Source of the DNA: Staphylococcus carnosus
GTDB taxonomy: Bacteria > Bacillota > Bacilli > Staphylococcales > Staphylococcaceae
Assembly (NCBI RefSeq): GCF_900458435.1
Contig: NZ_UHCT01000001.1
Coordinates: 558,001 to 622,000, forward strand
Reading direction: 5' to 3'
Length of the DNA: 64,000 bases
The notes under the pieces are model-generated. The model saw only the letters and a program-made list of their open reading frames with translations. It did not search any database and had not been told where the DNA came from. The translations under genes and the position numbers were made by a program. Below, one piece after another: positions 42,251 to 51,972 of the stretch (the first letter of the stretch is position 1; every line of letters begins with the position of its first letter).

Positions 42251-44359
42251 ATGAATAACGGATTTTTCGGAAATGATTTTGACTCAATTTTCAGAAGAAT
42301 GATGCAAGATATGCAAAACGCAGATGGAAACAAAAAATATTATATTAATGGTCGCGAAGTATCACCAGAGCAATTGCAACAAATTCAACAACAGCAAAAA
42401 GCTCAAGGCGGTCAACCAATTCAAGGTGCTCAACCTGGTCAACCAGGACAAACAGGAGGCGGCCAAGGCGGCGATGATTATTTAGAAAAAATCGGTCGTA
42501 ACTTAACACAAGAAGCAAAAGACGGTTTATTAGATCCAGTTATCGGACGTGACAAAGAAATTCAAGAAACTGCTGAAGTCTTAAGTCGTAGAAATAAAAA
42601 CAACCCAATTTTAGTTGGGGAAGCTGGTGTTGGTAAAACAGCTATTGTTGAAGGTTTAGCACAAGCGATTGTTAAAGGTAACGTACCAGCTGCAATCAAA
42701 GATAAAGAAATCATTGCAGTAGATGTGTCTGCATTAGAAGCAGGTACGCAATACCGTGGTGCGTTCGAAGAAAACATCCAAAAATTATTGGATAACGCTA
42801 AAGAAAGAAAAAATGTTATTTTATTCTTTGATGAAATTCACCAAATTATCGGTTCCGGTTCAACTGGTGGAGATTCAGGAAGCAAAGGCTTATCTGATAT
42901 TATCAAACCAGCATTAAGCCGTGGTGAGATTTCAGTTATCGGTGCTACTACACAAGACGAATACCGTAACAACATCTTAAAAGACCCGGCGTTAGCTCGT
43001 CGTTTCAACGAGGTATTAGTAAAAGAACCTTCAGCTAAAGATACTGTAGAAATCTTAAAAGGTGTTCGTGAAACTTTCGAAAAACACCATAATGTGAAAT
43101 TACCTGATGAAGTCTTAAAAGCTTGTGTGGATTTATCAATTCAATATATTCCGCAACGTTTATTGCCAGATAAAGCTTTAGATATTTTAGATATTACTGC
43201 TGCACACTTAGCTGCTAAAAATCCAGTAGTGGATAAAGTACAAGTTGAAAAACAAATCAAAGAATTAGAAGATAAAAAATCAAAAGCAGTTAGTGAAGAA
43301 GCTTATTCTGAAGCAGATAAATATCAAAAAGAAATTAAAGAATTACAAGAAAGCTTAGAAAGCGGTCAAGGCGAAGCTACAACTGCAACTGTACAAGATG
43401 TAGCAGCTACAGTAGAACGTATGACTGGTATTCCTGTTTCTCAAATGGATGATAATGATATTGCACGCTTGAAAAACATTTCAAAACGCTTAAAAGGCAA
43501 AATTATTGGTCAAGACCAAGCAGTTGAAATGGTATCACGTGCTATCCGCCGTAATCGTGCTGGCTTTGACGAAGGTAACAGACCAATCGGAAGCTTTTTA
43601 TTCGTAGGTCCTACTGGTGTAGGTAAAACAGAATTAGCTAAACAATTGTCTATCGATTTATTCGGTAACAAAGAAGCATTAATCAAATTAGACATGAGTG
43701 AATATATGGACCGTACAGCTGTATCTAAATTAATTGGTACAAGTGCTGGTTATGTAGGTTATGATGATAATTCAAACACATTAACAGAGAAAGTTAGACG
43801 TAATCCTTACTCAGTTATCTTATTCGATGAAATCGAAAAAGCGAACCCACAAATCTTAACTTTATTATTACAAGTTATGGATGACGGTAACTTAACTGAT
43901 GGTCAAGGTAACGTAGTCAACTTCAAAAACACTATTATCATCTGTACTTCAAATGCAGGATTCGGTGATGAAAGTGAAAAAGAACGTGAAGACTTAATAG
44001 AAGATCTTAAAAAATTCTTCCGCCCTGAATTCCTCAACCGTTTCGATGGTATCGTAGAATTTACTCACTTAGATAAAGATGCATTACAAGACATCGTGAA
44101 CTTATTATTAGAAGATGTTCAAAAAACATTAGATAAAAAGGGAATCACAATGAACGTTACACAAGATGCAAAAGATTGGTTAATTGATCAAGGTTACGAT
44201 GAAGAACTTGGTGCACGTCCATTACGCCGAGTTGTTGAAAGAGAAGTACGTGACCGTATTACTGACTACTATCTAGAAAATACTGATGTGAAAGATGTGA
44301 AAGTCACATTAGAAGATGACAACATCTTAATCAATGGTGAAAAAGTAGATTCATTATAA
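42251..44359 (+). CDS. clpL: ATP-dependent Clp ATPase ClpL
   Basis: A 702-residue HSP100 chaperone of the ClpL type, which resolves protein aggregates after heat or other stress. It has a short Gln/Gly-rich N-terminus (about residues 40-75) instead of the double Clp_N domain. AAA domain 1 has Walker A GEAGVGKT near residue 123, a short coiled-coil middle region lies around 345-385 ([25 protein letters not shown]), and AAA domain 2 has GPTGVGKT near residue 453. It lacks an obvious ClpP-binding loop motif. CGGAGG at 42235-42240 sets the ATG at 42251; the frame extends upstream without a site. Length agrees with S. aureus ClpL. Confidence 0.95.
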   Translation: MNNGFFGNDFDSIFRRMMQDMQNADGNKKYYINGREVSPEQLQQIQQQQKAQGGQPIQGAQPGQPGQTGGGQGGDDYLEKIGRNLTQEAKDGLLDPVIGRDKEIQETAEVLSRRNKNNPILVGEAGVGKTAIVEGLAQAIVKGNVPAAIKDKEIIAVDVSALEAGTQYRGAFEENIQKLLDNAKERKNVILFFDEIHQIIGSGSTGGDSGSKGLSDIIKPALSRGEISVIGATTQDEYRNNILKDPALARRFNEVLVKEPSAKDTVEILKGVRETFEKHHNVKLPDEVLKACVDLSIQYIPQRLLPDKALDILDITAAHLAAKNPVVDKVQVEKQIKELEDKKSKAVSEEAYSEADKYQKEIKELQESLESGQGEATTATVQDVAATVERMTGIPVSQMDDNDIARLKNISKRLKGKIIGQDQAVEMVSRAIRRNRAGFDEGNRPIGSFLFVGPTGVGKTELAKQLSIDLFGNKEALIKLDMSEYMDRTAVSKLIGTSAGYVGYDDNSNTLTEKVRRNPYSVILFDEIEKANPQILTLLLQVMDDGNLTDGQGNVVNFKNTIIICTSNAGFGDESEKEREDLIEDLKKFFRPEFLNRFDGIVEFTHLDKDALQDIVNLLLEDVQKTLDKKGITMNVTQDAKDWLIDQGYDEELGARPLRRVVEREVRDRITDYYLENTDVKDVKVTLEDDNILINGEKVDSL

Positions 44360-44406
44360 GATAAATGATAGAGATATCATAAAACATCCTAAATAGCTTA
44401 TAATAT

Positions 44407-44450
44407 AGCACCTCGTTTCATTCCATAGAGAATGAAGCGGGGTGCTTTTT
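44407..44450 (+). terminator. Terminator after clpL
   Basis: AGCACCTCGTTTCATTC and GAATGAAGCGGGGTGCT form a 17-bp stem with wobble pairs, then TTTTATTT. Confidence 0.88.
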
Positions 44451-44533
44451 ATTTGTGCTGAAAGAGGGTACAAAAAGGTATATGAAAAAAGTTATAATAA
44501 AAATTCAATGTTGTAGTAGAAAGAGGTTACATC

Positions 44534-45142
44534 ATGTTTATTTTAAATATTATTATCGTCCTCATTCTATTTTTATTAACAGGATTCCTGTCAGGACGTT
44601 ATCAGGATAAATATCTGTTTGCGAAATCTTTTCTGCTCAGTATCGCTATGGTAATTTCAGGATTTGTTTCATTAATCATTTCAGGATTTATCGTTTATTG
44701 GTTACTGATTCGACTACTTGGAGATCGTAGCAGTATCTTTGTTTTAGGCATTATCATTATATTATTTGCGGGTATCATGAACTATTTTGTAGTACATCAA
44801 CTTGTGAAATGGAATGGTTATAATGAAATGCTTGTTGCTATTTTAGAGTATTACATACAATGGACAACTATCTTTTTCACACTCTATCAATTTTTAACAT
44901 CCAACCATCAAAATCTTAAGAGTATCGCCAAACTTGAAATATCTACTGATACATTAGATTTGAACCTCATGAATATTATTATTTTACCTGTCTTACTAAT
45001 CAGTTGGATTGCACTGGCGATGGTGCGTTTATATATCAAAGACCACAAGTGGGCAGAAGAAGAAAGCCAAGAGGAAGATGAAAAAAACAAAGAGGATGAC
45101 ACAGATTCAGAAAAAGAAAATTCTGAAGAACAGCCAAGTTGA
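44534..45142 (+). CDS. Integral membrane protein of unknown function with acidic tail
   Basis: A 202-residue protein with five likely membrane segments (within residues 1-165) and a cytoplasmic tail of about 35 residues that is almost all Glu, Asp, Lys and Ser (EEESQEEDEKNKEDD...). No enzymatic or transport motif was recognised. AAAGAGG precedes the ATG. Terminators flank it on both sides, so it is transcribed alone. The low-complexity acidic tail may be a length-variable region among strains. Confidence 0.75.
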   Translation: MFILNIIIVLILFLLTGFLSGRYQDKYLFAKSFLLSIAMVISGFVSLIISGFIVYWLLIRLLGDRSSIFVLGIIIILFAGIMNYFVVHQLVKWNGYNEMLVAILEYYIQWTTIFFTLYQFLTSNHQNLKSIAKLEISTDTLDLNLMNIIILPVLLISWIALAMVRLYIKDHKWAEEESQEEDEKNKEDDTDSEKENSEEQPS

Positions 45143-45149
45143 TAGAAGT

Positions 45150-45205
45150 AACCACCGTATCAATTAAAGGATTAATTCTAATATTGATACGGTGGTTTTT
45201 TCTTT
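45150..45205. terminator. Bidirectional terminator between membrane protein and paiB
   Basis: Perfect 15-bp arms AACCACCGTATCAAT (45150-45164) and ATTGATACGGTGGTT (45183-45197), then TTTTCTTTTTT. It lies between convergent genes. Confidence 0.92.
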
Positions 45206-45206
45206 T

Positions 45207-45803
45207 TTAATTGCTTTCTTTTTTCATAGCATCAGCTATTTCAGGATTTTCTTTAGACAAGTGTTGAATGATATTTTCATAATCAGCAGCAGTGCGGTTT
45301 TGACTTAATTTGTTAGCAGCATATACTTCAGTAATTTCAATTCGAAAACCTACCACTCCATGAATTTGTTTCAATGTATCATCAGACATGTTTTCCCACC
45401 GTGCACCATCTTTTTTCTCAAAACGTTTTAATAAGGTGATTAAATCTTCTTTGACTTCATCTTCATCTAATAAAAAAGGTCTACCGTATAATTGTACGCT
45501 TTGATAATCCCATGTCGGCACATCTTCATCACTATACCAAGTTGAAGAAATATAAGCGTGTGGTCCTTGGAAAATCAAAAGAACTTCTTCATTATCGTCC
45601 AATGATTTCCATTGTTCGTTTCCTTTTGCGAAATGGCCGGTAATGATAAAACGAGATGTATCCGGTTGAATTAATAGAGGTAAATGTGTCGCTAAAGGTT
45701 TATGATTTTGATTGTTTGAAACAATCGTAGCGAATGGATGGGTATCGATAAACTGTTTGATTTTTTCTACATCGTGCTCTTGATAATGTTTTGGAATATA
45801 CAT
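45207..45803 (-). CDS. paiB: PaiB-family FMN-binding protein
   Basis: A 198-residue protein of the PaiB family (FMN-binding split-barrel fold). MYIPKHYQEHDVEKIKQFIDTHPFATIVSNNQNHKPLATHLPLLI and GPHAYISSTWYSDEDVPTWDYQSVQLYGRP are the family signatures. In B. subtilis PaiB is described as a negative regulator acting with the PaiA acetyltransferase on degradative enzymes and sporulation; no paiA gene is adjacent here, so that role is not assured. A plus-strand GAGGCGATAC on the coding side (GAGAGGCG) precedes the ATG. It diverges from gntR. Confidence 0.88.
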   Translation of the reverse strand: MYIPKHYQEHDVEKIKQFIDTHPFATIVSNNQNHKPLATHLPLLIQPDTSRFIITGHFAKGNEQWKSLDDNEEVLLIFQGPHAYISSTWYSDEDVPTWDYQSVQLYGRPFLLDEDEVKEDLITLLKRFEKKDGARWENMSDDTLKQIHGVVGFRIEITEVYAANKLSQNRTAADYENIIQHLSKENPEIADAMKKESN

Positions 45804-45854
45804 TTGTATCGCCTCTCAATCTTCCTTTATTATTCCTCTTTTTATGAAAATTAA

Positions 45855-45908
45855 TGTAAGCGGTTGCAATTATTGGTACTTTGTATTAATATACTTGTAT
45901 ACAAGTAT
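45855..45908 (+). promoter_or_regulatory. gnt promoter with cre and GntR operator
   Basis: A cre TGTAAGCGGTTGCA (45855-45868, all fixed positions match), a -35 TTGCAA (45864-45869), a 17-base spacer, a -10 TAATAT (45887-45892) and the perfect 18-bp palindrome ATACTTGTATACAAGTAT (45891-45908). The palindrome is the known GntR operator of Bacillus. This gives repression by both CcpA and GntR. Confidence 0.9.
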
Positions 45909-45933
45909 GTCGAAGCAAGGGGCTGGATTATTA

Positions 45934-46614
45934 ATGGGAGAAAATTATCCGAAACAATGGATGGAAGGTATGACAACAGGGGAGAGAGTTGCGGCTGAGT
46001 TACGTCTGCAGATTGTAGAAGGAAGTATTGAAGCTGATGCTTGCTTGACTGAAAATCAAGTTGCTAAAAAATTCAATGTCAGCCGTTCTCCTGTTCGTGA
46101 TGCTTTTAAATTATTGAAACAAGATCAATTAATTTGTTTAGAACGTATGGGTGCTGATGTACTTCATTTTGGAGAAGGTGAGCGCCGTGAGATATATGAT
46201 TTGCGTATCATGATGGAGTCTTTTGCTTTTGCGAAAGTTAAAAGCGATGAAAGAATCCAATTAGCTAAAGAAATGCGCAAACACTTAGAAATGATGAAAG
46301 TTGCTGTGCAATTTCAAGATGCAGAAGCTTATACAGAGCATGACATCAAGTTCCATGAAGTATTGATTTATGCAACACAACATCGATATCTGCTCAGCAG
46401 CTGGAATAATTTAAAGCCGTTGATGCTGTGTTTAATATTATTATCGATGAGAAAAAGAATGCGTGAAGAACCAGAAGATTTTGAACGTATTCACCATAAT
46501 CATGAAGTATACGCAGAAGCGGTGGAACAAAATAATGTCTCGCAATTACAAGAAGCGTTCCATTTGAATTTTGATGATGTTGGAGATAATATTGCTGGGT
46601 TGTTTTATAGATGA
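45934..46614 (+). CDS. gntR: GntR repressor of the gluconate operon
   Basis: A 226-residue FadR-subclass GntR regulator. The N-terminal winged helix is TGERVAAELRLQIVEGSIEADACLTENQVAKKFNVSRSPVRDAFKLLKQDQL, and the all-helical ligand domain follows (LRIMMESFAFAKV ... EHDIKFHEVLIYATQH). It binds gluconate and represses gntRKP. I chose the ATG at 45934 because GCAAGGGG lies just upstream and the operator ends at 45908; in-frame ATGs at 45844 and 45906 lie in or before the operator and promoter. Confidence 0.9.
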   Translation: MGENYPKQWMEGMTTGERVAAELRLQIVEGSIEADACLTENQVAKKFNVSRSPVRDAFKLLKQDQLICLERMGADVLHFGEGERREIYDLRIMMESFAFAKVKSDERIQLAKEMRKHLEMMKVAVQFQDAEAYTEHDIKFHEVLIYATQHRYLLSSWNNLKPLMLCLILLSMRKRMREEPEDFERIHHNHEVYAEAVEQNNVSQLQEAFHLNFDDVGDNIAGLFYR

Positions 46615-46640
46615 TTTTTAATATTTAAGGAGGAAAACTC

Positions 46641-48176
46641 ATGAAATATATGATTGGGGTCGATGTCGGAACAACGAGTACAAAATCAGTTTTGTATGAT
46701 GAAAATGGGCAATTCTTACGTAAGCACAATATTGGTTATGATATGAATACGCCAGATGTCGATACTTCTGAGGAAAATCCAGATAAAATTTTTGATGCAG
46801 TTTTAATGACAATCAAAGCAGTGATTCGTGAAGAAAGAATAGCAGCAGATGATATTAAATTGATTTCGTTCAGTGCACAAATGCATAGTTTGATTGCGAT
46901 GGATAATGAACAAAGCTCTCTTACCGAAAGTATCACATGGGCAGATAATCGGGCTAGTCGCTATGCAGATATAATTCGCGATGAACATCAAGGGCATGAA
47001 ATATATAAACGTACAGGTACACCGATTCATCCGATGTCGCCATTATCAAAGATATTCTGGATGAAACATGAAAAACCAGAAGTTTATAATAATGCGAAAA
47101 AATATATCGATATAAAAGGTTATATTTTATATCAACTATACGGAAAATATGTCATGGATTATTCTATCGGATCAGCAACAGGAATGATGAATTTAGAATC
47201 ATTAAGCTGGGACTATGATGCATTGAAATTATTAGGCATTACAAAAGAACAATTGCCTGAATTAGTACCAACAACACACATTATGACAGGCATGAAACAT
47301 CGTTATTCTAACTTGTTAGGTATTAACCCAGACACACCAATTATTGTAGGTGCAAGTGATGGTGTTTTATCTAACCTTGGCGTAAATAGTTATAAACAAG
47401 GTGAAGTAGCAGTAACAATCGGTACTTCTGGAGCTATCAGAACAGTTATTGATCATCCGCGTACAGATGAAAAAGGGCGTATCTTTTGTTATGTCTTAAC
47501 AGAAGACCAATATGTTATTGGAGGTCCTGTTAATAACGGCGGTATCATTTTAAGATGGTTGCGCGATGAACTCTTAGCAAGTGAAGTAGAAACAGCAAAA
47601 CGTTTAGGTGTAGATCCATATGACGTCTTAACAAAAATTGCAAGCCGAGTTGAACCAGGATCTAAAGGATTAATTTTTCATCCTTACTTAGCTGGAGAAC
47701 GGGCACCTTTATGGAATGCTAATGCACGTGGTTCATACTTCGGTTTAACACTCGCTCATAAAAAAGAACACATGATACGTGCGGCACTTGAAGGCGTACT
47801 ATACAACTTGTACACCGTTTATCTTGCTTTAATAGAAGTAATGGGTGAAACACCTACAGCGATTAAAGCAACTGGCGGTTTCGCGAAAAGTGAAGTATGG
47901 CGTCAAATGATGGCAGACATTTTTGCGACAGATGTTATAGTTCCTGAAAGTTATGAAAGCTCATGCTTAGGGGCATGTGTACTTGGTTTGAAAGCACTTG
48001 ACGAGATTGATGATTTTTCAATTATTGAAGAAATGGTCGGTACTACGCATGCGCATGAACCAAATCAAGAAGCTGTAGAAACATATCAGCAATTAATTAG
48101 TATCTTTATTGATTTAAGTCGCTCTCTTGAAAGCCAATATGCTAAGATTGCCGACTTCCAACGTCACCATTTATAA
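46641..48176 (+). CDS. gntK: Gluconate kinase, FGGY family
   Basis: A 511-residue FGGY carbohydrate kinase, phosphorylating gluconate to 6-phosphogluconate for the pentose phosphate pathway. GVDVGTTSTKSVLYDENG at the N-terminus is the phosphate-1 motif; SFSAQMHSLIAMD, TGTPIHPMSPLSKI, GASDGVLSNLGVNS and KATGGFAKSEVWRQMMADIF complete the family pattern. AAGGAGG precedes the ATG. It follows gntR by 26 bases and shares its transcript. Confidence 0.94.
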   Translation: MKYMIGVDVGTTSTKSVLYDENGQFLRKHNIGYDMNTPDVDTSEENPDKIFDAVLMTIKAVIREERIAADDIKLISFSAQMHSLIAMDNEQSSLTESITWADNRASRYADIIRDEHQGHEIYKRTGTPIHPMSPLSKIFWMKHEKPEVYNNAKKYIDIKGYILYQLYGKYVMDYSIGSATGMMNLESLSWDYDALKLLGITKEQLPELVPTTHIMTGMKHRYSNLLGINPDTPIIVGASDGVLSNLGVNSYKQGEVAVTIGTSGAIRTVIDHPRTDEKGRIFCYVLTEDQYVIGGPVNNGGIILRWLRDELLASEVETAKRLGVDPYDVLTKIASRVEPGSKGLIFHPYLAGERAPLWNANARGSYFGLTLAHKKEHMIRAALEGVLYNLYTVYLALIEVMGETPTAIKATGGFAKSEVWRQMMADIFATDVIVPESYESSCLGACVLGLKALDEIDDFSIIEEMVGTTHAHEPNQEAVETYQQLISIFIDLSRSLESQYAKIADFQRHHL

Positions 48177-48209
48177 AATTTAATAAATTAAATGAGTCTG
48201 AAAGATAAG

Positions 48210-48237
48210 AACATCAGTTAAAAAGCTGGTGTTTTTA
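48210..48237 (+). terminator. Possible terminator between gntK and gntP
   Basis: AACATCAG and CTGGTGTT pair with one wobble across an 8-base loop, then TTTATGG. A short stem, so it may only partly stop transcription. Confidence 0.5.
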
Positions 48238-48248
48238 TGGGAGTTCAA

Positions 48249-48262
48249 TGTAAACGCTTCCT
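48249..48262 (+). promoter_or_regulatory. cre-like site before gntP
   Basis: TGTAAACGCTTCCT matches the cre consensus at all but the last fixed base, 38 bases before gntP. With the hairpin at 48210 it suggests that gntP has its own CcpA-controlled promoter. Confidence 0.6.
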
Positions 48263-48299
48263 ATATTTAGGCGCAGTCACATGAAAGTGAGGAAAAATT

Positions 48300-49661
48300 A
48301 TGTTTGGAGAAATATGGCCACTGATTACAGTGGTAATTGGTATTTTAATCTTATTAGCATTGATTATATTATTGAAATTAAACACGTTTATTTCATTGAT
48401 TATCACCTCAATGATTACCGCAATTTTACTTGGAATGCCATTAGATAAAGTTGTAGAAACCGTTGAAAAAGGAATGGGCAGTACACTTGGTCACATCGCG
48501 ATTATCTTCGGTTTAGGTGCAATCTTAGGTAAGTTGCTTTCAGATGGCGGCGGTGCGACACGTATCGCGGATACATTGATTAATAAATTCGGAGAAAAAA
48601 ATGTGCAATGGGCTATGGTTATTGCAGCATTTGTGATTGGTATCGCGTTATTCTTCGAAGTAGGACTAGTATTATTAATTCCACTTGTATTTACACTCGC
48701 AAAACGTACGAAAGTATCACCACTTAAAATCGGTTTGCCGATGATTACAGCATTATCTGTAACCCACGGTTTCCTACCGCCGCATCCTGGTCCGGTAGTA
48801 ATCGCTAAAGAGTTACATGCTAATTTAGGTCAAGTATTACTGTTTGGTATCATTATCGCAATTCCAGTTACGATTATTGCTGGTCCATTATTTGGTAGAA
48901 TTGCCCCGAAATTAACACCAACAGCTTATACACGTGAAGGTGATATTTCTTCATTAGGTGCACAAAGAGAATTTAAACCTTTTGAAATGCCAAGTTTTGG
49001 AATCAGTGTTTTAACAGCAACATTGCCTGTTATTTTAATGTTGATTGCGACAATTGTACAACTCGCAACAGGTTCAGTTGACGGCGGAAAAAATATTATT
49101 GAAAAAATAATTTACTTCATCGGAACGGCAGATACAGCTATGTTAATTGCAGTATTATTTGCAATGTTTACAATGGGTGTTAAACAAGGACGTAAAAACA
49201 AAGAAATTATGACTTCAGTTACAGAAGCAATCTATCCAATCGGTATGATGATCTTGATTATCGGTGGCGGCGGTACTTTTAAACAAGTACTTATCGACGG
49301 CGGTGTTGGTGATACGATTGCTAAAATGTTCGAAGGTTCTACAATGTCTCCAATCTTACTTGCGTGGATTGTAGCAGCAGTATTAAGATTAGCACTTGGT
49401 TCTGCAACTGTTGCAGCGATTTCTACAACAGGTATTGTATTACCATTACTTCAAGCAAGTGATGTGAATGTAGCGCTTGTAGTACTTGCTATCGGTGCAG
49501 GTAGTGTTATTTGTTCTCATGTTAATGATGCAGGTTTCTGGATGTTCAAAGAATACTTTGGTTTAACGGTCAAAGAAACATTTTTAACTTGGTCACTTTT
49601 AGAAACTGTCATTTCAGTTTCAGGTATTATCTTTATTCTATTTATCAGTTTATTTGTTTAA
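48300..49661 (+). CDS. gntP: Gluconate:H+ symporter GntP
   Basis: A 453-residue permease of the GntP family with about 12 membrane segments; it imports gluconate. Conserved stretches include LPPHPGPVVIAKELHANLGQVLLFG, GGGGTFKQVLIDGGVGDTI and LGSATVAAISTTGIVLP, followed by CSHVNDAGFWMFKEYFGLT. GTGAGGAAAAATT lies before the ATG. It completes gntRKP but is separated from gntK by 123 bases with a weak hairpin and a cre. Confidence 0.94.
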   Translation: MFGEIWPLITVVIGILILLALIILLKLNTFISLIITSMITAILLGMPLDKVVETVEKGMGSTLGHIAIIFGLGAILGKLLSDGGGATRIADTLINKFGEKNVQWAMVIAAFVIGIALFFEVGLVLLIPLVFTLAKRTKVSPLKIGLPMITALSVTHGFLPPHPGPVVIAKELHANLGQVLLFGIIIAIPVTIIAGPLFGRIAPKLTPTAYTREGDISSLGAQREFKPFEMPSFGISVLTATLPVILMLIATIVQLATGSVDGGKNIIEKIIYFIGTADTAMLIAVLFAMFTMGVKQGRKNKEIMTSVTEAIYPIGMMILIIGGGGTFKQVLIDGGVGDTIAKMFEGSTMSPILLAWIVAAVLRLALGSATVAAISTTGIVLPLLQASDVNVALVVLAIGAGSVICSHVNDAGFWMFKEYFGLTVKETFLTWSLLETVISVSGIIFILFISLFV

Positions 49662-49670
49662 ACTCAGTTT

Positions 49671-49697
49671 TCGGCAGCTACGGCTGCCGATTTTTTT
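49671..49697 (+). terminator. Terminator after gntP
   Basis: Perfect 8-bp stem TCGGCAGC / GCTGCCGA with loop TACG, then T7. Confidence 0.92.
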
Positions 49698-49735
49698 GTT
49701 ATAGTGAAGGTACTAGGAAGAAAGGTGGCAGACAG

Positions 49736-50557
49736 ATGACAAAAACTGTTTTAACTGAAGGTGTTTCTCAGATTGCGCAAACCATTATACAATCATTTTC
49801 AGAAGCAGAAAAATCATTAACAGTATTGGTGGATGCTTCAATGCAGCCAACTATTTCGCTTCCTCATATTACGTATCAACCTATTGATTGGATGGATGCA
49901 GAGGAGTGGAAATATCAACTTAGAGATACGGATAATATTATTTTTAACGTGCATACTAAAATGTTCAATAGCAGTTTATGGCATGGTCGGCGTTCAGATT
50001 TAAGACGTTTAATAAGTAAGTTTGTAAATCTCTGTCACTCTGCCGATATCATAGAATTGAAAATGAAAAAAGAGAAACCGGTATTTGAAAATGCAACCTA
50101 TTATGAACTTCCAAAATCCTATTTTTATAGTAATTGCAACGTTCACACAGAAGCTGCTTCTTCATTGCAATCGATGAACGTAGAGTCTCAAGATTCAGTT
50201 TCTAAATTGCTGGTTGATTATGCAAAATATTTACAAAAGGTGACATTAGGTTTAATAGAAGTACGTGGTTTACCGCAAAACTATAATATCTATGCAAAAG
50301 GGTTAAAACGTCCGCTAATTGCGATGCAGCCAGAATCAATGGATATTATAGATGGGATAAGATTGCGTATTTTACCTGAGGGTCTATTATCTAAAAAGGT
50401 ATCTCATTCTTTAATGTCATTCTTCTTTATAAAAATAAGCCGAACGGAACTGCAAACTTTTCTTTACCGTTTTGAGTCATCATTACCATGGTGGTTATAC
50501 ATGGGGACTCAAGCATTGATTCATGATATTGTAATGGCTGGTTTTAAAAGAGGGTAA
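49736..50557 (+). CDS. Conserved protein of unknown function downstream of gntP
   Basis: A 273-residue, apparently soluble protein I do not recognise. It has no signal peptide, no long membrane segment and no familiar catalytic motif. Features seen: an internal helix-rich stretch with RRSDLRRLISKFVNLCHSADIIELKMKKEK (about 80-110), a Ser/Asn-rich middle, and a C-terminus with two Trp (SSLPWWLYMG). GGAAGAAAGGTGG sets the ATG at 49736; the frame is open 49 codons further upstream, but that part covers the gntP end and terminator. Its position between gntP and an M20 peptidase gene gives no functional clue. Confidence 0.7.
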   Translation: MTKTVLTEGVSQIAQTIIQSFSEAEKSLTVLVDASMQPTISLPHITYQPIDWMDAEEWKYQLRDTDNIIFNVHTKMFNSSLWHGRRSDLRRLISKFVNLCHSADIIELKMKKEKPVFENATYYELPKSYFYSNCNVHTEAASSLQSMNVESQDSVSKLLVDYAKYLQKVTLGLIEVRGLPQNYNIYAKGLKRPLIAMQPESMDIIDGIRLRILPEGLLSKKVSHSLMSFFFIKISRTELQTFLYRFESSLPWWLYMGTQALIHDIVMAGFKRG

Positions 50558-50620
50558 AGCAAGTACATAACATAGAAATTCAAAGCATATTACTTTTTAG
50601 AAAGAGAGGGAATTAGTGGT

Positions 50621-51853
50621 ATGAATGCGCGTCATTTTGATTTGTTGAAGTTATTAGTGGAGTATAATACAGAAAGCCCTCCTGCACGTAATACTGATCC
50701 GTTACAAGATGAGATTCAAGCTTTTTTGGAAGATAATGGATTCGAAGTAAAACGCCGTAAAATGTATGATAACGACAGTATTGTAGTCGGTGTTTTAAAG
50801 GGAAAAGACCCAAAAGCACCTAAACTGATTTTAAATGGACATGTTGATGTCGCAAATGTAGAAGATACAAAGCATTGGACATATGAACCGTTTGAGTTAA
50901 CTGAAGTTGATGATTGGCTATATGGACGCGGCGTGAGTGATATGAAAGGCGGCGTTGCATCACTTTTTTATGTGTTGGAACGTTTGAACCTTGAGGGCAT
51001 TCATCCTGAAGGAGATATCATAGTGCAATCTGTAGTAGGCGAAGAAGTTGGTGAAGCAGGTACAAAGTATGCTTGTGAAATGAGCCCTAAAGCAGATTTG
51101 GCACTAGTGATGGATACAAGTGATAATCAAGCACTTGGCCAAGGTGGTGTCATCACTGGATGGATTACGGTGCAAAGTAAAGAAACTGTACATGACGGTG
51201 CACGCACTCAAATGGTACATGCAGGCGGAGGTTTGTATGGTGCAAGTGCTATTGAAAAGATGGCCAAAATTATTACGGCATTGAAAGAACTGGAACAGCA
51301 CTGGGCTGTGATGAAATCTTATCCTGATATGCCTTCTGGTGCCAATACAATTAACCCGGCAGTGATTGAAGGCGGACGTAACCCAGCTTTCATTGCAGAT
51401 AAATGCCGTTTATGGGTGACGGTGCATTTCTTACCGAATGAGGATTATCATGAAGTCGTGACGGAGATTGAGGATTATTTAAATCGGGTGGCTGCAGCGG
51501 ATGTCTGGTTACGTAATAATCCATTGCAATTTGAATGGGGCGGTACTTCAATGATAGAAGATCAAGGTGAAGTCTTCCCAAGTTTTACATTACCGCTTGA
51601 GCATCCTGGCTATGCAATGTTAGAAAAAGCACATGAAGCGGTTCATAAAGAACCATTAGTTTCTGGTATGACAACAACTGTAACAGATGGCGGTTGGTTA
51701 GCTGATTTTGGTATACCTACTATTTTATATGGACCCGGAAGTTTAACAGAAGCACATAGTGTGGATGAAAAAGTAGAGAAGGAAGAGTTGGCTCAATATA
51801 GTGAAGTCCTTTATGACTTCTTGAAAAATTGGTATAAGAATCCCGAAAAATAA
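50621..51853 (+). CDS. M20-family metallopeptidase (ArgE/DapE-like deacylase)
   Basis: A 410-residue zinc hydrolase of the M20 family. Metal ligands are in NGHVDVANVED (His, Asp), YGRGVSDMKGGVA (Asp), VVGEEVGEAGTKY (catalytic Glu and metal Glu), MDTSDN and, C-terminal, EAHSVDEKVEKEEL (His). The dimerisation domain lies between about residues 185 and 300. Related enzymes deacylate N-acyl amino acids or cleave dipeptides; the substrate is not readable. AGAGAGGG precedes the ATG. Confidence 0.88.
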   Translation: MNARHFDLLKLLVEYNTESPPARNTDPLQDEIQAFLEDNGFEVKRRKMYDNDSIVVGVLKGKDPKAPKLILNGHVDVANVEDTKHWTYEPFELTEVDDWLYGRGVSDMKGGVASLFYVLERLNLEGIHPEGDIIVQSVVGEEVGEAGTKYACEMSPKADLALVMDTSDNQALGQGGVITGWITVQSKETVHDGARTQMVHAGGGLYGASAIEKMAKIITALKELEQHWAVMKSYPDMPSGANTINPAVIEGGRNPAFIADKCRLWVTVHFLPNEDYHEVVTEIEDYLNRVAAADVWLRNNPLQFEWGGTSMIEDQGEVFPSFTLPLEHPGYAMLEKAHEAVHKEPLVSGMTTTVTDGGWLADFGIPTILYGPGSLTEAHSVDEKVEKEELAQYSEVLYDFLKNWYKNPEK

Positions 51854-51871
51854 TAAATAGAATATAAAAAC

Positions 51872-51907
51872 AAGAAGCTGACCTAATATCTGGGGTTAGC
51901 TTCTTTA
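51872..51907 (+). terminator. Terminator after the M20 peptidase gene
   Basis: AAGAAGCTGACC and GGTTAGCTTCTT (one wobble) across a short loop, then TAATGTTT. Confidence 0.78.
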
Positions 51908-51910
51908 ATG

Positions 51911-51950
51911 TTTAAAAATAAAAACACCGACCTGATTTAACAAGTCGGTG
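51911..51950 (-). terminator. Terminator of ppk
   Basis: On the minus strand CACCGACTTG and CAGGTCGGTG pair (51950-51925) with one wobble, followed by TTTTTATTTTT. Confidence 0.85.
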
Positions 51951-51972
51951 AATAGTAACATTAAATATTATC

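Noticed and set aside
49589..49735. A longer N-terminus for the unknown gene after gntP
   Set aside because: It would be translated through the gntP end and its terminator; GAAAGGTGG points to the ATG at 49736.
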